Source: Paracoccaceae bacterium (GTDB lineage: Bacteria > Pseudomonadota > Alphaproteobacteria > Rhodobacterales > Rhodobacteraceae). From it: a stretch of 64,000 nucleotides of DNA. The stretch is taken from the NCBI GenBank assembly GCA_014872875.1, contig WKFI01000005.1, positions 310,001-374,000 of the forward strand, read 5' to 3'. A program made the position numbers and the translations under genes. The notes below the pieces were generated by a model, which was given only the letters and a program-made list of their open reading frames with translations, searched no databases and had not been told where the DNA came from. Each line of letters opens with the position of its first letter. Position 1 is the stretch's first letter. Positions 38,205-47,584 of the stretch are shown one piece after another.

Positions 38205-39596
38205 ATGTCGCTTGATGACGTTCTGGCCCGTGTCGATACGGAACTCCCTGCAGCTATGGATCGCCTGATGGAGTTTCTGCGCATCCAGTCGATTTCGACC
38301 GATCCGGCTTTCAAGGCCGATGTGGACAAGGCTGCCGATTGGCTGGTCGAGGATCTGAACTCCATCGGCATCGCCGCAGAAAAGCGGGTCACGCCCGGGC
38401 ATCCGATGGTCGTGGGCCATGTCGGTGATGACGACGGCGACGTGCCCCATGTCCTGTTCTATGGCCACTATGACGTGCAGCCCGTGGACCCGCTGGAGCT
38501 GTGGAACACCCCCCCGTTCGAGCCAAGAATTGAAGACACCGAAAACGGCCCGGTTATCCGAGGTCGGGGTTCTTCCGACGACAAAGGACAACTGATGACC
38601 TTTGTCGAAGCCTGCCGCGCCTGGAAAGAGGTACATGGCAGCCTGCCCTGCCGGATCACATTCTTCTTTGAAGGAGAAGAAGAATCCGGCTCGCCGTCTC
38701 TGGTGCCGTTCCTGGAACAGCACAAGGACGAGTTGAAAGCCGACCTTGCTTTGGTCTGTGACACTTCGATGGTGTCGCGCGGCGTACCGTCGATCGCCTC
38801 GCAGCTGCGCGGTATGCTGAAGGATGAATTCACCATCATCGGCCCGCGTATCGACCTGCATTCCGGCCATTATGGTGGCCCGGGGCTGAACCCGCTCAGA
38901 GAATTGTCAAAGATCGTCGACTCCTTCTATGACGATGAAACCGGCAAAGTCGCCGTCGAAGGTTTCTACGAAGGCGTCCACGAAGTACCGGCCGATCAAC
39001 TGCGCCAATGGCAGGGCTGTGGCTTTGACGAGGCCGACTACCTGAACTCGGTCGGCTACACTCAGGCTCATGGCGAAAAAGGCTACTCCACGCTCGAGCA
39101 GCAATGGGCACGACCGACATTGGAAGTGAACGGCCTTTGGGGCGGGTACAACGGCGCTGGATCCAAGACCGTGATCCCGTCCGAGGCGCATTGCAAGATC
39201 ACTTGTCGCCTTGTCGGTGACATGGACCCGGACAAGCTGCGCATGAAGATCCGCAAACATGTCGAAGACCGGCTGAGCGTGGATGCCAAAGTCGTTTGGG
39301 ACAACGACATGGAAGGCTCGGGCGCCTCGGTCATGAACATCACCCGCCCCGAATTCGAAGCGGCGCGCGGCGCGCTGTCGGATGAATGGAACCGTGAGGC
39401 AGTTTTCACCGGCATGGGCGGCTCCATCCCGGTGGTCGGATTCTTCAAATCGATCCTAGAGCTTGATTCGATGCTGATCGGCTTTGCCAATGACGATGAT
39501 GCGATCCACTCCCCAAACGAGAAGTATGACGTCGAAAGCTTCCACAAGGGCATCCGTTCATGGGCCCGGGTGCTGGATGCTTTGACCAAGCGATAA
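38205..39596 (+). CDS. M20 family metallopeptidase (dipeptidase)
   Basis: A 463-residue di-zinc peptidase. Metal ligands are visible in VLFYGHYDVQPVDP (His), GRGSSDDKGQLMTF (Asp), FEGEEESGSPSL (catalytic Glu pair) and LVCDTSMVSRG (Asp). A dimerisation domain occupies about residues 200-340. The family includes carnosinase-like and CNDP-type dipeptidases with cytoplasmic location, as there is no signal peptide. GAGGA precedes the ATG. The gene ends with a stem-loop. Confidence 0.92.
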   Translation: MSLDDVLARVDTELPAAMDRLMEFLRIQSISTDPAFKADVDKAADWLVEDLNSIGIAAEKRVTPGHPMVVGHVGDDDGDVPHVLFYGHYDVQPVDPLELWNTPPFEPRIEDTENGPVIRGRGSSDDKGQLMTFVEACRAWKEVHGSLPCRITFFFEGEEESGSPSLVPFLEQHKDELKADLALVCDTSMVSRGVPSIASQLRGMLKDEFTIIGPRIDLHSGHYGGPGLNPLRELSKIVDSFYDDETGKVAVEGFYEGVHEVPADQLRQWQGCGFDEADYLNSVGYTQAHGEKGYSTLEQQWARPTLEVNGLWGGYNGAGSKTVIPSEAHCKITCRLVGDMDPDKLRMKIRKHVEDRLSVDAKVVWDNDMEGSGASVMNITRPEFEAARGALSDEWNREAVFTGMGGSIPVVGFFKSILELDSMLIGFANDDDAIHSPNEKYDVESFHKGIRSWARVLDALTKR

Positions 39597-39602
39597 TCAA
39601 AC

Positions 39603-39628
39603 GGGCCGCGTTTTCAAAAGCGCGGCCC
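39603..39628 (+). terminator. Probable terminator after the M20 peptidase gene
   Basis: GGGCCGCG (39603-39610) pairs with CGCGGCCC (39621-39628); the 10-nt loop can add further pairs. A weak T tract (ATTTCTT) follows. Confidence 0.6.
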
Positions 39629-39711
39629 CATTTCTTCCCGTTGAACGCAACTCAGGAAAATCCCCAGTCTCAGGGCAGCGATTCTCTGCCCGCAGTCCAA
39701 CCGCGGCTAAA

Positions 39712-40584
39712 TCAGATCACGCCGACAAACCGTTCTGGCAACACGAATTGCATGTCGTATTCGGGACGGTCGAATTCGAAATACCCGGTTTCTCCGCGCG
39801 CCTTGAACGACCTGAACATCTTGCGTCGAACCGGGGCCATGTCGAACCCTTCCTGCATCTCCAGCTTTTCAAAAGCTTCGAAGACAGCCCGATCCTCTCC
39901 GCGTGCTTCGGCGAACCAGTGACGGCCAATCGCTGCCTCCTTTACGCTGGCCCCGGTGGCCTGCGTCACAGCGTTCCGACGGTCCATCGCCTCTGCATAG
40001 GCGTCAAAGTCGCAGTATTTCAGGTGGAAGAGGTACAGGCTGTCCGGTGCATGCAGCTTTCCATACTGGGTGAAATGCCCGCCGCGTGCGATCTTGGTGC
40101 CCGTCGAAACGATGCAGGGTTTAGAATAGTGCGGTGCCAAACGCACATGGCGGCGTGGGCCCAGGATCGGACCCGAGATCTTCTCGTCCTCCCGGTCAAT
40201 GCGATGGATTACCTCCAATCCGACAGGGGTCAGAACCCGATTGGCCGGCACCGTTTCCAGCCAACTGCGCAGGTCGGTGCCGCTGTCCGGGTCCAGAACC
40301 ACAAGCTCGTCCACATCGCCTACGACCACGTGGTTGTAGTAGCAGCGTAGCGCCATGACAAAGTTGTTCAGCATCCGCCAGCGCTTCATGTCGAAATTCT
40401 TGTGGGGGTCGCCGGGAATGCCGATCACGTTGCACCCCTGCGCCAGGTCGGCGACTTCCTCGCCCCGCCCATGGTTCACCACATAGCAGTTCTCGCGCCC
40501 AAACATCTCGCCGTAGTGACGCAACCACGCTTTAAGAAAGAACGCGTCATCGCGCACCATCGTCAACGCTGCAACTGTCTGCAT
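39712..40584 (-). CDS. Glycosyltransferase family 2-like protein
   Basis: A 290-residue protein starting MQTVAALTMVRDDAFFLKAW, the opening of the Glyco_tranf_2_4 group, with the nucleotide-sugar motif VVVGDVDELVVLDPDSG (D-x-D, about residues 88-94) and a later LFHLKYCDFDAYAEAM region. No membrane segment is seen. Such proteins transfer sugars to surface polysaccharides or proteins. It stands alone, divergent from the sulfotransferase-like gene. Confidence 0.8.
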   Translation of the reverse strand: MQTVAALTMVRDDAFFLKAWLRHYGEMFGRENCYVVNHGRGEEVADLAQGCNVIGIPGDPHKNFDMKRWRMLNNFVMALRCYYNHVVVGDVDELVVLDPDSGTDLRSWLETVPANRVLTPVGLEVIHRIDREDEKISGPILGPRRHVRLAPHYSKPCIVSTGTKIARGGHFTQYGKLHAPDSLYLFHLKYCDFDAYAEAMDRRNAVTQATGASVKEAAIGRHWFAEARGEDRAVFEAFEKLEMQEGFDMAPVRRKMFRSFKARGETGYFEFDRPEYDMQFVLPERFVGVI

Positions 40585-40666
40585 GTTCCTGACTGCCCTC
40601 GCCTTTTTCTTTACTCCATCCTTAGCGAAGATGACCGTACAAGAGAATCACTAAATTCGAGCTTTC

Positions 40667-41428
40667 ATGACACCCAAGCCTTCACTGCCCTCAGATTTCG
40701 CTGCAACCGGTATGGCGCTTAGGCTGAAAACCGGGGCGCGCCCGACACGGTTTCAGGTGATTGGGGAACGGTCGTCGGGCACGAACCTGACCACGCGATT
40801 GCTGGGCCGAAATTCCCCTATGAAATCAACAGATCTATTGGGATGGAAGCACGGGTTCCCGCACGCCATGGCGATCCCCGATGACATGTTGGTTGTGGGG
40901 CTGGTGCGGGACGCCGTGCCTTGGGTGCGGTCTATGCATGCGAAACCCTGGCATTCCGACCCGGCGATACAGCGATTGGAGTTTCCCGATTTCCTGCGCA
41001 GCCCCTGGCACAGCCTGATTGACAGAAAGGACTATTTCAAAGGGGCCGAGGAGGCCGGGGTTGTTGGCCAGCCGCTCCAGCATGATCGGCATCCAATCAC
41101 CGGTCGTGTTTTTGACAACATACTCGAGATGCGCGCAGTCAAACTCAGAGCTTTGCTGGGTTTTTTCGAACGTGATTGCAATTTCCTTCTCCTGAGAGCT
41201 GAGCGGGTTCAGGAGGACCCCAAAGCTGCAACGCGAGATATTCTGAAGGCCCTTTCCTTTTCGCAACCTGAACAATTCAAGGGCGTTCACAAACGGGTGG
41301 GCTCCAAGTTCAACAGTCGCGTTGGTCAGCGCCCGCCCACTCCGGAATCACTCGACGAAGCGGATCTGGAATTTCTGCGTTCTTCGCTGGACATCGAGTT
41401 GGAACGCACTTTGGGATATTCGTACTGA
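40667..41428 (+). CDS. P-loop sulfotransferase-like protein
   Basis: A 253-residue protein with an N-terminal GERSSGTNLTTRLLG motif (about residues 33-47) that fits a 5'-phosphosulfate-binding loop, and VGLVRDAVPWVRSM, which fits the 3'-phosphate-binding region of sulfotransferases. The acceptor is unknown; a surface glycan is plausible given the divergent glycosyltransferase 82 bases away. A decayed relative with the same GERxSGT motif lies at 42551-42889. Confidence 0.7.
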   Translation: MTPKPSLPSDFAATGMALRLKTGARPTRFQVIGERSSGTNLTTRLLGRNSPMKSTDLLGWKHGFPHAMAIPDDMLVVGLVRDAVPWVRSMHAKPWHSDPAIQRLEFPDFLRSPWHSLIDRKDYFKGAEEAGVVGQPLQHDRHPITGRVFDNILEMRAVKLRALLGFFERDCNFLLLRAERVQEDPKAATRDILKALSFSQPEQFKGVHKRVGSKFNSRVGQRPPTPESLDEADLEFLRSSLDIELERTLGYSY

Positions 41429-41528
41429 GCCCGAAAAATATCTTAAAAGCAGAAACAAAAGAGACTTAACTCAATTCTTTTCCCGTGGCAGGGAGAGTTT
41501 ATTTTTGAGCTATCCCTGAGGAGAAAAG

Positions 41529-41605
41529 TGGCGCGGTTGACGGGGCTCGAACCCGCGACCCCCGGCGTGACAGGCCGGTACTCTAACCAACTGAGCTACA
41601 ACCGC
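41529..41605 (-). tRNA. tRNA-Asp (GTC)
   Basis: A 77-nt tRNA with encoded CCA. Acceptor stem GCGGTTG/CAACCGC, D-arm AGCTCAGTTGGTTAGAGTA, anticodon loop CTGTCAC with anticodon GTC, T-arm GCGGGTTCGAGCCCCGT are all visible on the minus strand. Confidence 0.96.
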
Positions 41606-41686
41606 GCATGACCTTTTCGGTCTTTGTTCCCCATCCGGAGCGGACCCTTTTTCCAGACTTGGAACCCAGGTCGGGCTTGGCAGAAA

Positions 41687-41763
41687 TGGCGCGGTTGACG
41701 GGGCTCGAACCCGCGACCCCCGGCGTGACAGGCCGGTACTCTAACCAACTGAGCTACAACCGC
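41687..41763 (-). tRNA. tRNA-Asp (GTC), second copy
   Basis: Identical over all 77 positions, including CCA, to the copy at 41529-41605, separated by 81 bases. Probably one transcript, with this copy upstream. Confidence 0.96.
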
Positions 41764-41940
41764 TCTCTGCCTGCTCATCCGTTTCCGTCTGAGCGTTGCG
41801 ACGTATTATGCCCATGGTCGGGGCGCGTCAAGCGGCCATTGGAACTTTTTTGAGCCGGACCGAAAAAAAGTCATTCAGCAGGTTTTCAGCGGCTGGATAA
41901 GTCGCCCAGATCAGCCTTGTGCCGCGCCTGCCCAAAGACA

Positions 41941-41964
41941 ATGGCCGCGCCAAGGCGCGGCCAT
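41941..41964 (-). terminator. Probable terminator of the exported-protein gene
   Basis: ATGGCCGCGCC (41941-41951) and GGCGCGGCCAT (41954-41964) form a perfect 11-bp inverted repeat with a 2-nt centre, 24 bases beyond the stop codon. The T tract is weak. Confidence 0.6.
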
Positions 41965-41988
41965 TAAGACATTGATTTAAAATACAAA

Positions 41989-42486
41989 TCAGCTGTTTGC
42001 AGCCGCGATGCATTCGCGCCCCATAGCCATGGCAGCTTTGGTGCCGGCCAGATCCAGCGTAAAGACGCGCTCGGTGTCGATCACTTTCATCGTTTTCTTG
42101 TTGGCCAGATCGCTGATGAAGTTCGGGTTGTTGGCCTTGATATAGACGCCGGAATAACCCTGATCATTACCTTCCATGATGACTTCGTCTGCGGCAAACA
42201 CATCGCCATCGAAATCGACGATGAAATTGCCCGTGGCCGACGCATTTACGCCGTCAGGTTCGTGGGTAAAGACACCGATATAGCCGACTTCCTGATTGGC
42301 AAAAACGCCCATCTGGACGATCAGATCGTCGCGGCGGGTTTCGATCACGCAGGTCTTGTCATCAGTCTTGGTGAAAACGTTCCACCCTTCTGCCTGACCA
42401 AAGAGTTCGAATTGCGCCGCGGCCGCGGCGCTCGCTGTGAGAGCAGCCGCGATTGCACCGGCTGCGATTGCTTTTTTCGTAATCAT
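41989..42486 (-). CDS. Exported conserved hypothetical protein
   Basis: A 165-residue protein with a signal peptide (MITKKAIAAGAIAAALTASAA, cleavage near AAAAAQ). ATG 42486 starts the signal and has GGAG upstream. The mature part (GWNVFTKTDDKTCVIETRRD, then ANNPNFISDLANKKTMKV) has two Cys residues, one near each end, that could form a disulfide. The layout resembles small invasion-associated locus B-like periplasmic proteins, but I am not certain of the family. Confidence 0.75.
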   Translation of the reverse strand: MITKKAIAAGAIAAALTASAAAAAQFELFGQAEGWNVFTKTDDKTCVIETRRDDLIVQMGVFANQEVGYIGVFTHEPDGVNASATGNFIVDFDGDVFAADEVIMEGNDQGYSGVYIKANNPNFISDLANKKTMKVIDTERVFTLDLAGTKAAMAMGRECIAAANS

Positions 42487-42550
42487 TGGAGCTCCACTAA
42501 ATTTTACCGTTATTCGCACCGTCACAAGACGATATTGAATATATAACCCA

Positions 42551-42889
42551 TCACGCCGTCGTTATCGAGTGTTCCCGTCCGTCAAATTGCCTCAGCGCTG
42601 AAGAATTCCACCTGCAAAGGTGTTGGCAAGCCACTGAATTTTCGTACTTGCACTTCTTTTGCGCTCTGGAGGCAAGATCCCCAACCACCCAGGAAGTACC
42701 GGTTGTACCGAGCGAATGGCGTCTTGCAGTCTTGTAGTGTCCCGCAAGGTTCTTTGAACAAAAATACCATGCGAAATCCGTGCCAGAGTTCCGCTCCCCC
42801 ATCGTGTTCAACTCCCGCAGATGCACCCGCCGCGACCACGCTGCGAAGCTGGTCGATCCGGATGGATATTTTGGCCAGCCCACGCCCAC
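42551..42889 (-). pseudogene. Decayed P-loop sulfotransferase-like gene fragment
   Basis: On the minus strand the frame contains LRELNTMGERNSGTDFAWYF and KNLAGHYKT, matching the GERSSGTN nucleotide-binding loop of the intact gene at 40667. No suitable start or ribosome binding site is present, and the rest of the reading frame (KCKYENSVACQHLCRWNS) looks non-coding. It fills most of the 622-bp gap between the exported protein gene and the second TRAP operon; otherwise I see nothing there except an upstream promoter region for TRAP. Confidence 0.5.
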
Positions 42890-43108
42890 AGAACAGGCAA
42901 CGGACCATTAGGTGACGTCACGATCAGTCGGCAAATATCGTTGACAGATCGTTATTTGCGCATCTCAATGCATCAAAGACCCGGAGCATAATAAGTGTCT
43001 TCATCCCGCCTGCCTTTGGTGCCGGCGTGCGAATTTTGAACACCGACACACAGAAAAGAAGACACCGGAGCAAGATCCGATGTCCACAAGGCAAGACGGA
43101 AGACACAG

Positions 43109-43627
43109 ATGCAATTGATCCGCGGCTATGTCCGCATCATAGATCGAATTAACCGCTGGATCGGCAGGCTGGTCATGTATGGCATCTTCGTGATGATGGG
43201 TATTCTGCTGTGGTCGTCGGTGTCCAAGACCTTCTTCCTGCCATCTCTCTGGACCTTGGAAATGGCTCAGTTCGCAATGGTCGCGTACTACATTCTCGGT
43301 GGTCCATATTCGATTCAGATGGGCTCGAATGTCCGTATGGACCTACTGTATGGTGAATGGTCGGAACGCAGGAAGGCGTGGACCGATGCAATCACGGTCC
43401 TGTTCCTGATCATCTACCTGTGCGTGATGCTCTATGGCGGCTACGACAGCCTGTCCTACAGCCTGCAATATGGTGAGCGAAGCCCAACGGCGTGGCGCCC
43501 GTATCTGTGGCCTATCAAGACGATCATGATCATCGGCTTGTTCTTGATGCTGCTGCAGGCGCTCAGCGAATTGGGAAAGGACATCCTGCGCCTGCGTGGC
43601 GAAGACATCCCGCGGGAGGCGATCTGA
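43109..43627 (+). CDS. TRAP transporter small permease (DctQ)
   Basis: A 172-residue protein of normal DctQ size with four membrane segments (LVMYGIFVMMGILLWSSVSK, MAQFAMVAYYILGGPYSI, AITVLFLIIYLCVMLYGGY, TIMIIGLFLMLLQALSELGK). The motif GGPYSIQMGSNVRMDLLY corresponds to the DctQ core. The stop codon overlaps the dctM ATG (TGATG). Standard-length, unlike the first TRAP system here. Confidence 0.92.
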   Translation: MQLIRGYVRIIDRINRWIGRLVMYGIFVMMGILLWSSVSKTFFLPSLWTLEMAQFAMVAYYILGGPYSIQMGSNVRMDLLYGEWSERRKAWTDAITVLFLIIYLCVMLYGGYDSLSYSLQYGERSPTAWRPYLWPIKTIMIIGLFLMLLQALSELGKDILRLRGEDIPREAI

Positions 43628-44952
43628 TGTCCTATGAACTGATCGCGATCCTGATGTTTTCCTCCATGATGCTGATGTTGCTGACCGGGCAGCGCGTCTT
43701 TGGTGCAATCGGCTTTGTGGCCGTTGTCGCAGCCCTTTTTCTGTGGGGAGATCGTGGGGGATACGACATCGGGTTTTCAGCCGCGATGAAGCTGATGAAA
43801 TGGTATCCGCTGCTGACGCTGCCAATGTTCATCTTCATGGGCTACGTGCTGTCGGAATCGAAGATCGCCGATGATTTGTACAAGATGTTCCATGTTTGGA
43901 TGGGTGGCCTGAACGGGGGCTTGGCGATCGGCACGATTGGCTTGATGGTGCTGATTTCCGCCATGAACGGGTTGAGCGTCGCGGGTATGGCCATCGGGGC
44001 GACCATCGCCCTGCCCGAGCTTTTGAAACGCGGCTATGACAAACGGATGGTCACGGGCGTGATCCAGGCCGGATCCAGTCTGGGCATTCTGGTGCCGCCG
44101 TCGGTTGTTCTGGTGCTGTACGCCATGATCGCCCGACAGCCGGTGGGGCAGCTGTGGCTCGCCGGTGTTGTACCGGGCCTGATGATGGCAGCAATGTTCA
44201 TTCTCTACATCGCAATTCGATGCCGGTTGAACCCGTCCCTGGGTCCAGCGCTTTCGCCGGAAGATCGCGACGTGCCCATGGCTGAAAAACTTGCGCTGCT
44301 GCGCGCAGGTCTGCTGCCGCTGGGGATCTTTGCCGCGATGATGGTGCCATTTGTGAATGGGTGGACCTCGCTCGTGGAAAGTTCGGCCATCGGGGCGCTG
44401 ACCGCTTTTCTGGCGGCTGTCCTCAAGGGGCGCATGACGCGCGAAGTGTTCGAAACCTCGGTCCGCTCCACATTGGGTATTTCCTGCATGTTCATGTGGA
44501 TCATCCTTGCGGCCCTGGCCTTTGGTGCGGTGTTCGACGGGCTGGGCGCAGTGCGCGCTATCGAGGACCTGTTTACCGAACGGCTTGGGCTGGATCCGTG
44601 GATGATCCTTATCCTGATGCAGCTGAGTTTCATTCTGATGGGGACGTTTCTGGATGACACGGCCATGCTTGTCATCGTGGCACCGCTCTATGTGCCGCTG
44701 GTCAAGGCGCTGGGGTTCGACCTGATCTGGTACGGGGTGCTTTATACGATCACCACCCAGATCGCCTACATGACGCCGCCCTTTGGATATAACCTGTTCC
44801 TGATGCGGGCCATGGCCCCGCCCGAGATTACGCTGCGCGACATCTACGGCTCGATCCTGCCCTTCGTGCTGGTGATGACCTTGGCTTTGACCATCATCAT
44901 GGTCTTCCCGCAGATCGCCCTGTGGCTACCTGAATATGTTTACAACAAGTGA
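43627..44952 (+). CDS. TRAP transporter large permease (DctM)
   Basis: A 441-residue 12-TM permease of standard length. Signatures are MTGVIQAGSSLGILVPPSVVLVLYA-like (VTGVIQAGSSLGILVPPSVV) and ITTQIAYMTPPFGYNLFLMR. ATG 43627 overlaps the dctQ stop codon. It works with the adjacent DctQ and DctP in Na+-driven uptake of an unidentified organic acid or related compound. Confidence 0.95.
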   Translation: MSYELIAILMFSSMMLMLLTGQRVFGAIGFVAVVAALFLWGDRGGYDIGFSAAMKLMKWYPLLTLPMFIFMGYVLSESKIADDLYKMFHVWMGGLNGGLAIGTIGLMVLISAMNGLSVAGMAIGATIALPELLKRGYDKRMVTGVIQAGSSLGILVPPSVVLVLYAMIARQPVGQLWLAGVVPGLMMAAMFILYIAIRCRLNPSLGPALSPEDRDVPMAEKLALLRAGLLPLGIFAAMMVPFVNGWTSLVESSAIGALTAFLAAVLKGRMTREVFETSVRSTLGISCMFMWIILAALAFGAVFDGLGAVRAIEDLFTERLGLDPWMILILMQLSFILMGTFLDDTAMLVIVAPLYVPLVKALGFDLIWYGVLYTITTQIAYMTPPFGYNLFLMRAMAPPEITLRDIYGSILPFVLVMTLALTIIMVFPQIALWLPEYVYNK

Positions 44953-45009
44953 TCCCGGACTAACCGGGGCGAATTCCTACTGAAAAACAATAACCTAAGG
45001 GAGTAAGAT

Positions 45010-46041
45010 ATGACCAACAGACGTTTGTTCCTGAAAGGTGCGGCCGCTGCACCTGCTGCGGCGCTGGCAACTCCGGCGCTGGCGCAATCCACCATCAAGT
45101 GGCGGATGCAGACCTATGCGGGCCCGGCGCTGGCCGCGCATGTGATCGACCCGGCGATCGAGATGTTCAACAAGATCGCTGGCGACCGGATGCAGATCGA
45201 ATTGTTCTATGCCGATCAGCTGGTTCCCACCGGGGAGCTGTTCCGCGCCATGCAGCGTGGAACCATCGACGCAGTGCAGTCGGATGACGACTCGATGGCC
45301 TCCCCCACCGAGGTGACTGTGTTTGGCGGCTATTTCCCCTTTGCCTCGCGCTATTCCTTGGATGTACCTGTGCTGTTCAACCAATATGGATTGAACGAGA
45401 TCTGGGACGCTGAATATTCCAAAGTTGGCGTCAAGCACATCAGCGCCGGTGCTTGGGACCCTTGCCACTTTGCAACCAAGGACCCGATCAAAAGTCTTGA
45501 AGACCTCAAGGGCAAGCGGGTGTTCACCTTCCCGACTGCCGGTCGCTTCCTGGCCCAGTTTGGTGTCGTGCCCGTCACCCTGCCCTGGGAAGACATCGAG
45601 GTTGCGGTTCAAACCGGCGAGCTGGACGGCATCGCCTGGTCGGGCATCACCGAAGACTACACCGTTGGTTGGGCGGACGTGACAAACTACTTCCTGACCA
45701 ACAACATCTCGGGCGCATGGGCCGGATCGTTCTTTGCCAACATGGACCGTTGGAACGAACTGCCCGAAGACCTGCAGACCCTGTTCCGCGTCTGCTGTGA
45801 CCAGTCACATTATTACCGCCAGTGGTGGTATTGGGGCGGCGAGGCTTCCCTGCGGGTGAATGGCACCAAAATGAAACTAACTTCGATCCCGGACGAAGAA
45901 TGGGCCACAGTCGAAGCTGCCGCGGTGACATTTTGGGACGAGATTGCAGCCGAGTCCGAGACGAAAGCCAAGGTCGTAGAGATCTTCAAACAATACAATG
46001 CCGATATGCTTAAGGCCGGTCGGCCTTACCGCTACGGTTAA
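45010..46041 (+). CDS. TRAP transporter substrate-binding protein (DctP)
   Basis: A 343-residue periplasmic receptor. The N-terminus MTNRRLFLKGAAAAPAAALA is a twin-arginine-type signal ending near PALAQS, with GGGAG before the ATG. The mature part has DLKGKRVFTFPTAGRFLAQFG and GELDGIAWSGITEDY, matching the TRAP-receptor Arg/carboxylate site region and the D-G-(I/V)-x-W strand. Trp and Tyr are abundant (HYYRQWWYWGG), resembling receptors of the mannitol/chloroaromatic-compound subgroup. Substrate unknown. Last gene of the operon, followed by a terminator. Confidence 0.93.
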   Translation: MTNRRLFLKGAAAAPAAALATPALAQSTIKWRMQTYAGPALAAHVIDPAIEMFNKIAGDRMQIELFYADQLVPTGELFRAMQRGTIDAVQSDDDSMASPTEVTVFGGYFPFASRYSLDVPVLFNQYGLNEIWDAEYSKVGVKHISAGAWDPCHFATKDPIKSLEDLKGKRVFTFPTAGRFLAQFGVVPVTLPWEDIEVAVQTGELDGIAWSGITEDYTVGWADVTNYFLTNNISGAWAGSFFANMDRWNELPEDLQTLFRVCCDQSHYYRQWWYWGGEASLRVNGTKMKLTSIPDEEWATVEAAAVTFWDEIAAESETKAKVVEIFKQYNADMLKAGRPYRYG

Positions 46042-46058
46042 GCGGTGCAAAAACAGAA

Positions 46059-46088
46059 CGGCCAGCGGTGTTTACGCTGGCCGCTTTT
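46059..46088 (+). terminator. Terminator of the second TRAP operon
   Basis: CGGCCAGCG (46059-46067) pairs with CGCTGGCCG (46075-46083), 9 bp with a 7-nt loop, followed by CTTTT. Confidence 0.75.
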
Positions 46089-46107
46089 CAAAACGAAAGG
46101 CTAAGAA

Positions 46108-46722
46108 CTAGCCCGCAATCCGAACAATGTTGCGGAAGTCGATCCCGATTTCAGACGCAATGGACGTATAGGCATCGCTGGCGCGCAGCGCTGTGTATGT
46201 CTTTTCTATCGCGTCCATCGAAGGATACCCGACGGCCATCAGCCGGCGCCCGGCATGGGACCCTGTCATGATGGTCCAGTACCGCATGAACATTGCACCA
46301 TTAGCCTCGAATGTCGGCACCAGTCCTGCAAGCCGGTCGATCATTGCATCAGCCGCCGCCCAGCGCGTGAGGACGCCATGGGCGGGCACATCCATTGATT
46401 GGTTCTGCAGCTCCAAAGGTTCAACTTTCAGAAGATTGCGCAAGGTTACTTCGATCTTGCCACTACCGATCAAGGACTGGTAGGCGGCGGACTGGCCGTA
46501 AACTCCAAAAGCCGCATCAATCCCATTCAATTCGGCATAACCCTGCATCAGGATCAGGCTTCCCGCATGTTCACCAGTTGCAATCACCCCGTACCGCGTG
46601 ATCAACGCTCCGGCTGAAGCCTTCAGTTCTTCGGACAATGTACCAATGTGGTCCAGCGCCTGATTAGTATACGCCGGATCGCAGGCTGCGACGGTCACCA
46701 TCGTGTAGCTTGTAGAAGTCAT
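46108..46722 (-). CDS. Dimeric alpha/beta-barrel protein (DUF6854-like)
   Basis: A 204-residue protein made of two similar halves, each containing a (VM)xVGYPSMDAIEKTYTALRAS-like unit (second half) or MQGYAELNGIDAAFGVYGQS (first half). Such units match ferredoxin-like/ABM-type dimeric barrels, a fold of monooxygenases and unknown proteins. The assignment to DUF6854 is from memory of the sequence pattern. It converges with the TRAP operon. Confidence 0.65.
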   Translation of the reverse strand: MTSTSYTMVTVAACDPAYTNQALDHIGTLSEELKASAGALITRYGVIATGEHAGSLILMQGYAELNGIDAAFGVYGQSAAYQSLIGSGKIEVTLRNLLKVEPLELQNQSMDVPAHGVLTRWAAADAMIDRLAGLVPTFEANGAMFMRYWTIMTGSHAGRRLMAVGYPSMDAIEKTYTALRASDAYTSIASEIGIDFRNIVRIAG

Positions 46723-46941
46723 AACGAGTACCCTTCAATAAAACACACATCCCGGAATGGGGTGATGCCCTGCCATCTTACCACAAATGAACAGGTCTTA
46801 GTGGCTCTGACCTGTTCAGCCCAAAGCTCCGCCTCCTTTTATCGGGCGGGCAAGAACGACCCCGATTGGCGAATTTGGATGCGTCCGGCACTCAAAACAT
46901 GCCAAAACTGGCGGTAAAACCAAATCTGGACAAGGCCGGAA

Positions 46942-47361
46942 ATGCCAAAGATCGCTCATACCGCAAAAGACATGATCACCAACATGACGCCCCAATTACA
47001 ACCCGGTTCGTATGTCTTCGTCTCCTGTGACAAGACCCAGGCACCGGCCCTGTTGCCTGAGGCTATTGCTTCTTTCCAAGAGGCCGAAGGATTGTCGCTG
47101 ATCCTCCCGTGCAACGTTGCTGAACGTCACGGTTTACCCAGTGCACCTGCAATGCAGTGCATCACATTGAACGTCTACTCCTCACTCGAAGGGGTAGGCT
47201 TGACAGCTGCTGTCGCTGCGGCCCTGGGTGAGGCAGGCATAGCCTGCAACATGGTGGCGGCTTTTCACCATGATCATGTCTTTGTTCCCGAAACGGACAG
47301 TCACCGCGCGCTGGCAAAACTCCGGGAATTGCAAAACCAAGCAACATCCAAGGCGGATTGA
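46942..47361 (+). CDS. ACT-domain protein
   Basis: A 139-residue protein. Residues about 75-130 (MQCITLNVYSSLEGVGLTAA, then AALGEAGIACNMVAAFHHDHVFV) look like an ACT_3/CASTOR-like ligand-binding domain, preceded by a partly similar region at 15-65. Such proteins bind amino acids. The ATG at 46942 has AAGG upstream; an internal ATG at 46972 is an alternative. It stands alone, so its target is unknown. Confidence 0.75.
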   Translation: MPKIAHTAKDMITNMTPQLQPGSYVFVSCDKTQAPALLPEAIASFQEAEGLSLILPCNVAERHGLPSAPAMQCITLNVYSSLEGVGLTAAVAAALGEAGIACNMVAAFHHDHVFVPETDSHRALAKLRELQNQATSKAD

Positions 47362-47584
47362 GCACCAACGCGCTCATGACAAGTTGGCCGACCGGAGGAT
47401 GCAACCGTCAGGAAGTTCGGCGCTCCTCCGGATCGGGCCTTTCGCCGAGGTTTGCAGGTCTCACGGGGGATAGTTTCCTCGAAGAGCGTTTGCTGGGTTC
47501 GGGGAACATGTCCACCTGCAATTCGGCATATCCGAAAGACGCAGAGATCCGCCACAGTCCTGCGACAATCGGAATTCGGTTTCG

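Noticed and set aside
38178-38870. 230-codon minus-strand frame inside the M20 peptidase gene
   Set aside because: Antisense shadow of a well-supported gene; no family motif.
42924-43106. 60-codon minus-strand ORF upstream of the second TRAP operon
   Set aside because: No ribosome binding site and unlike any protein I know; it covers the TRAP promoter region.
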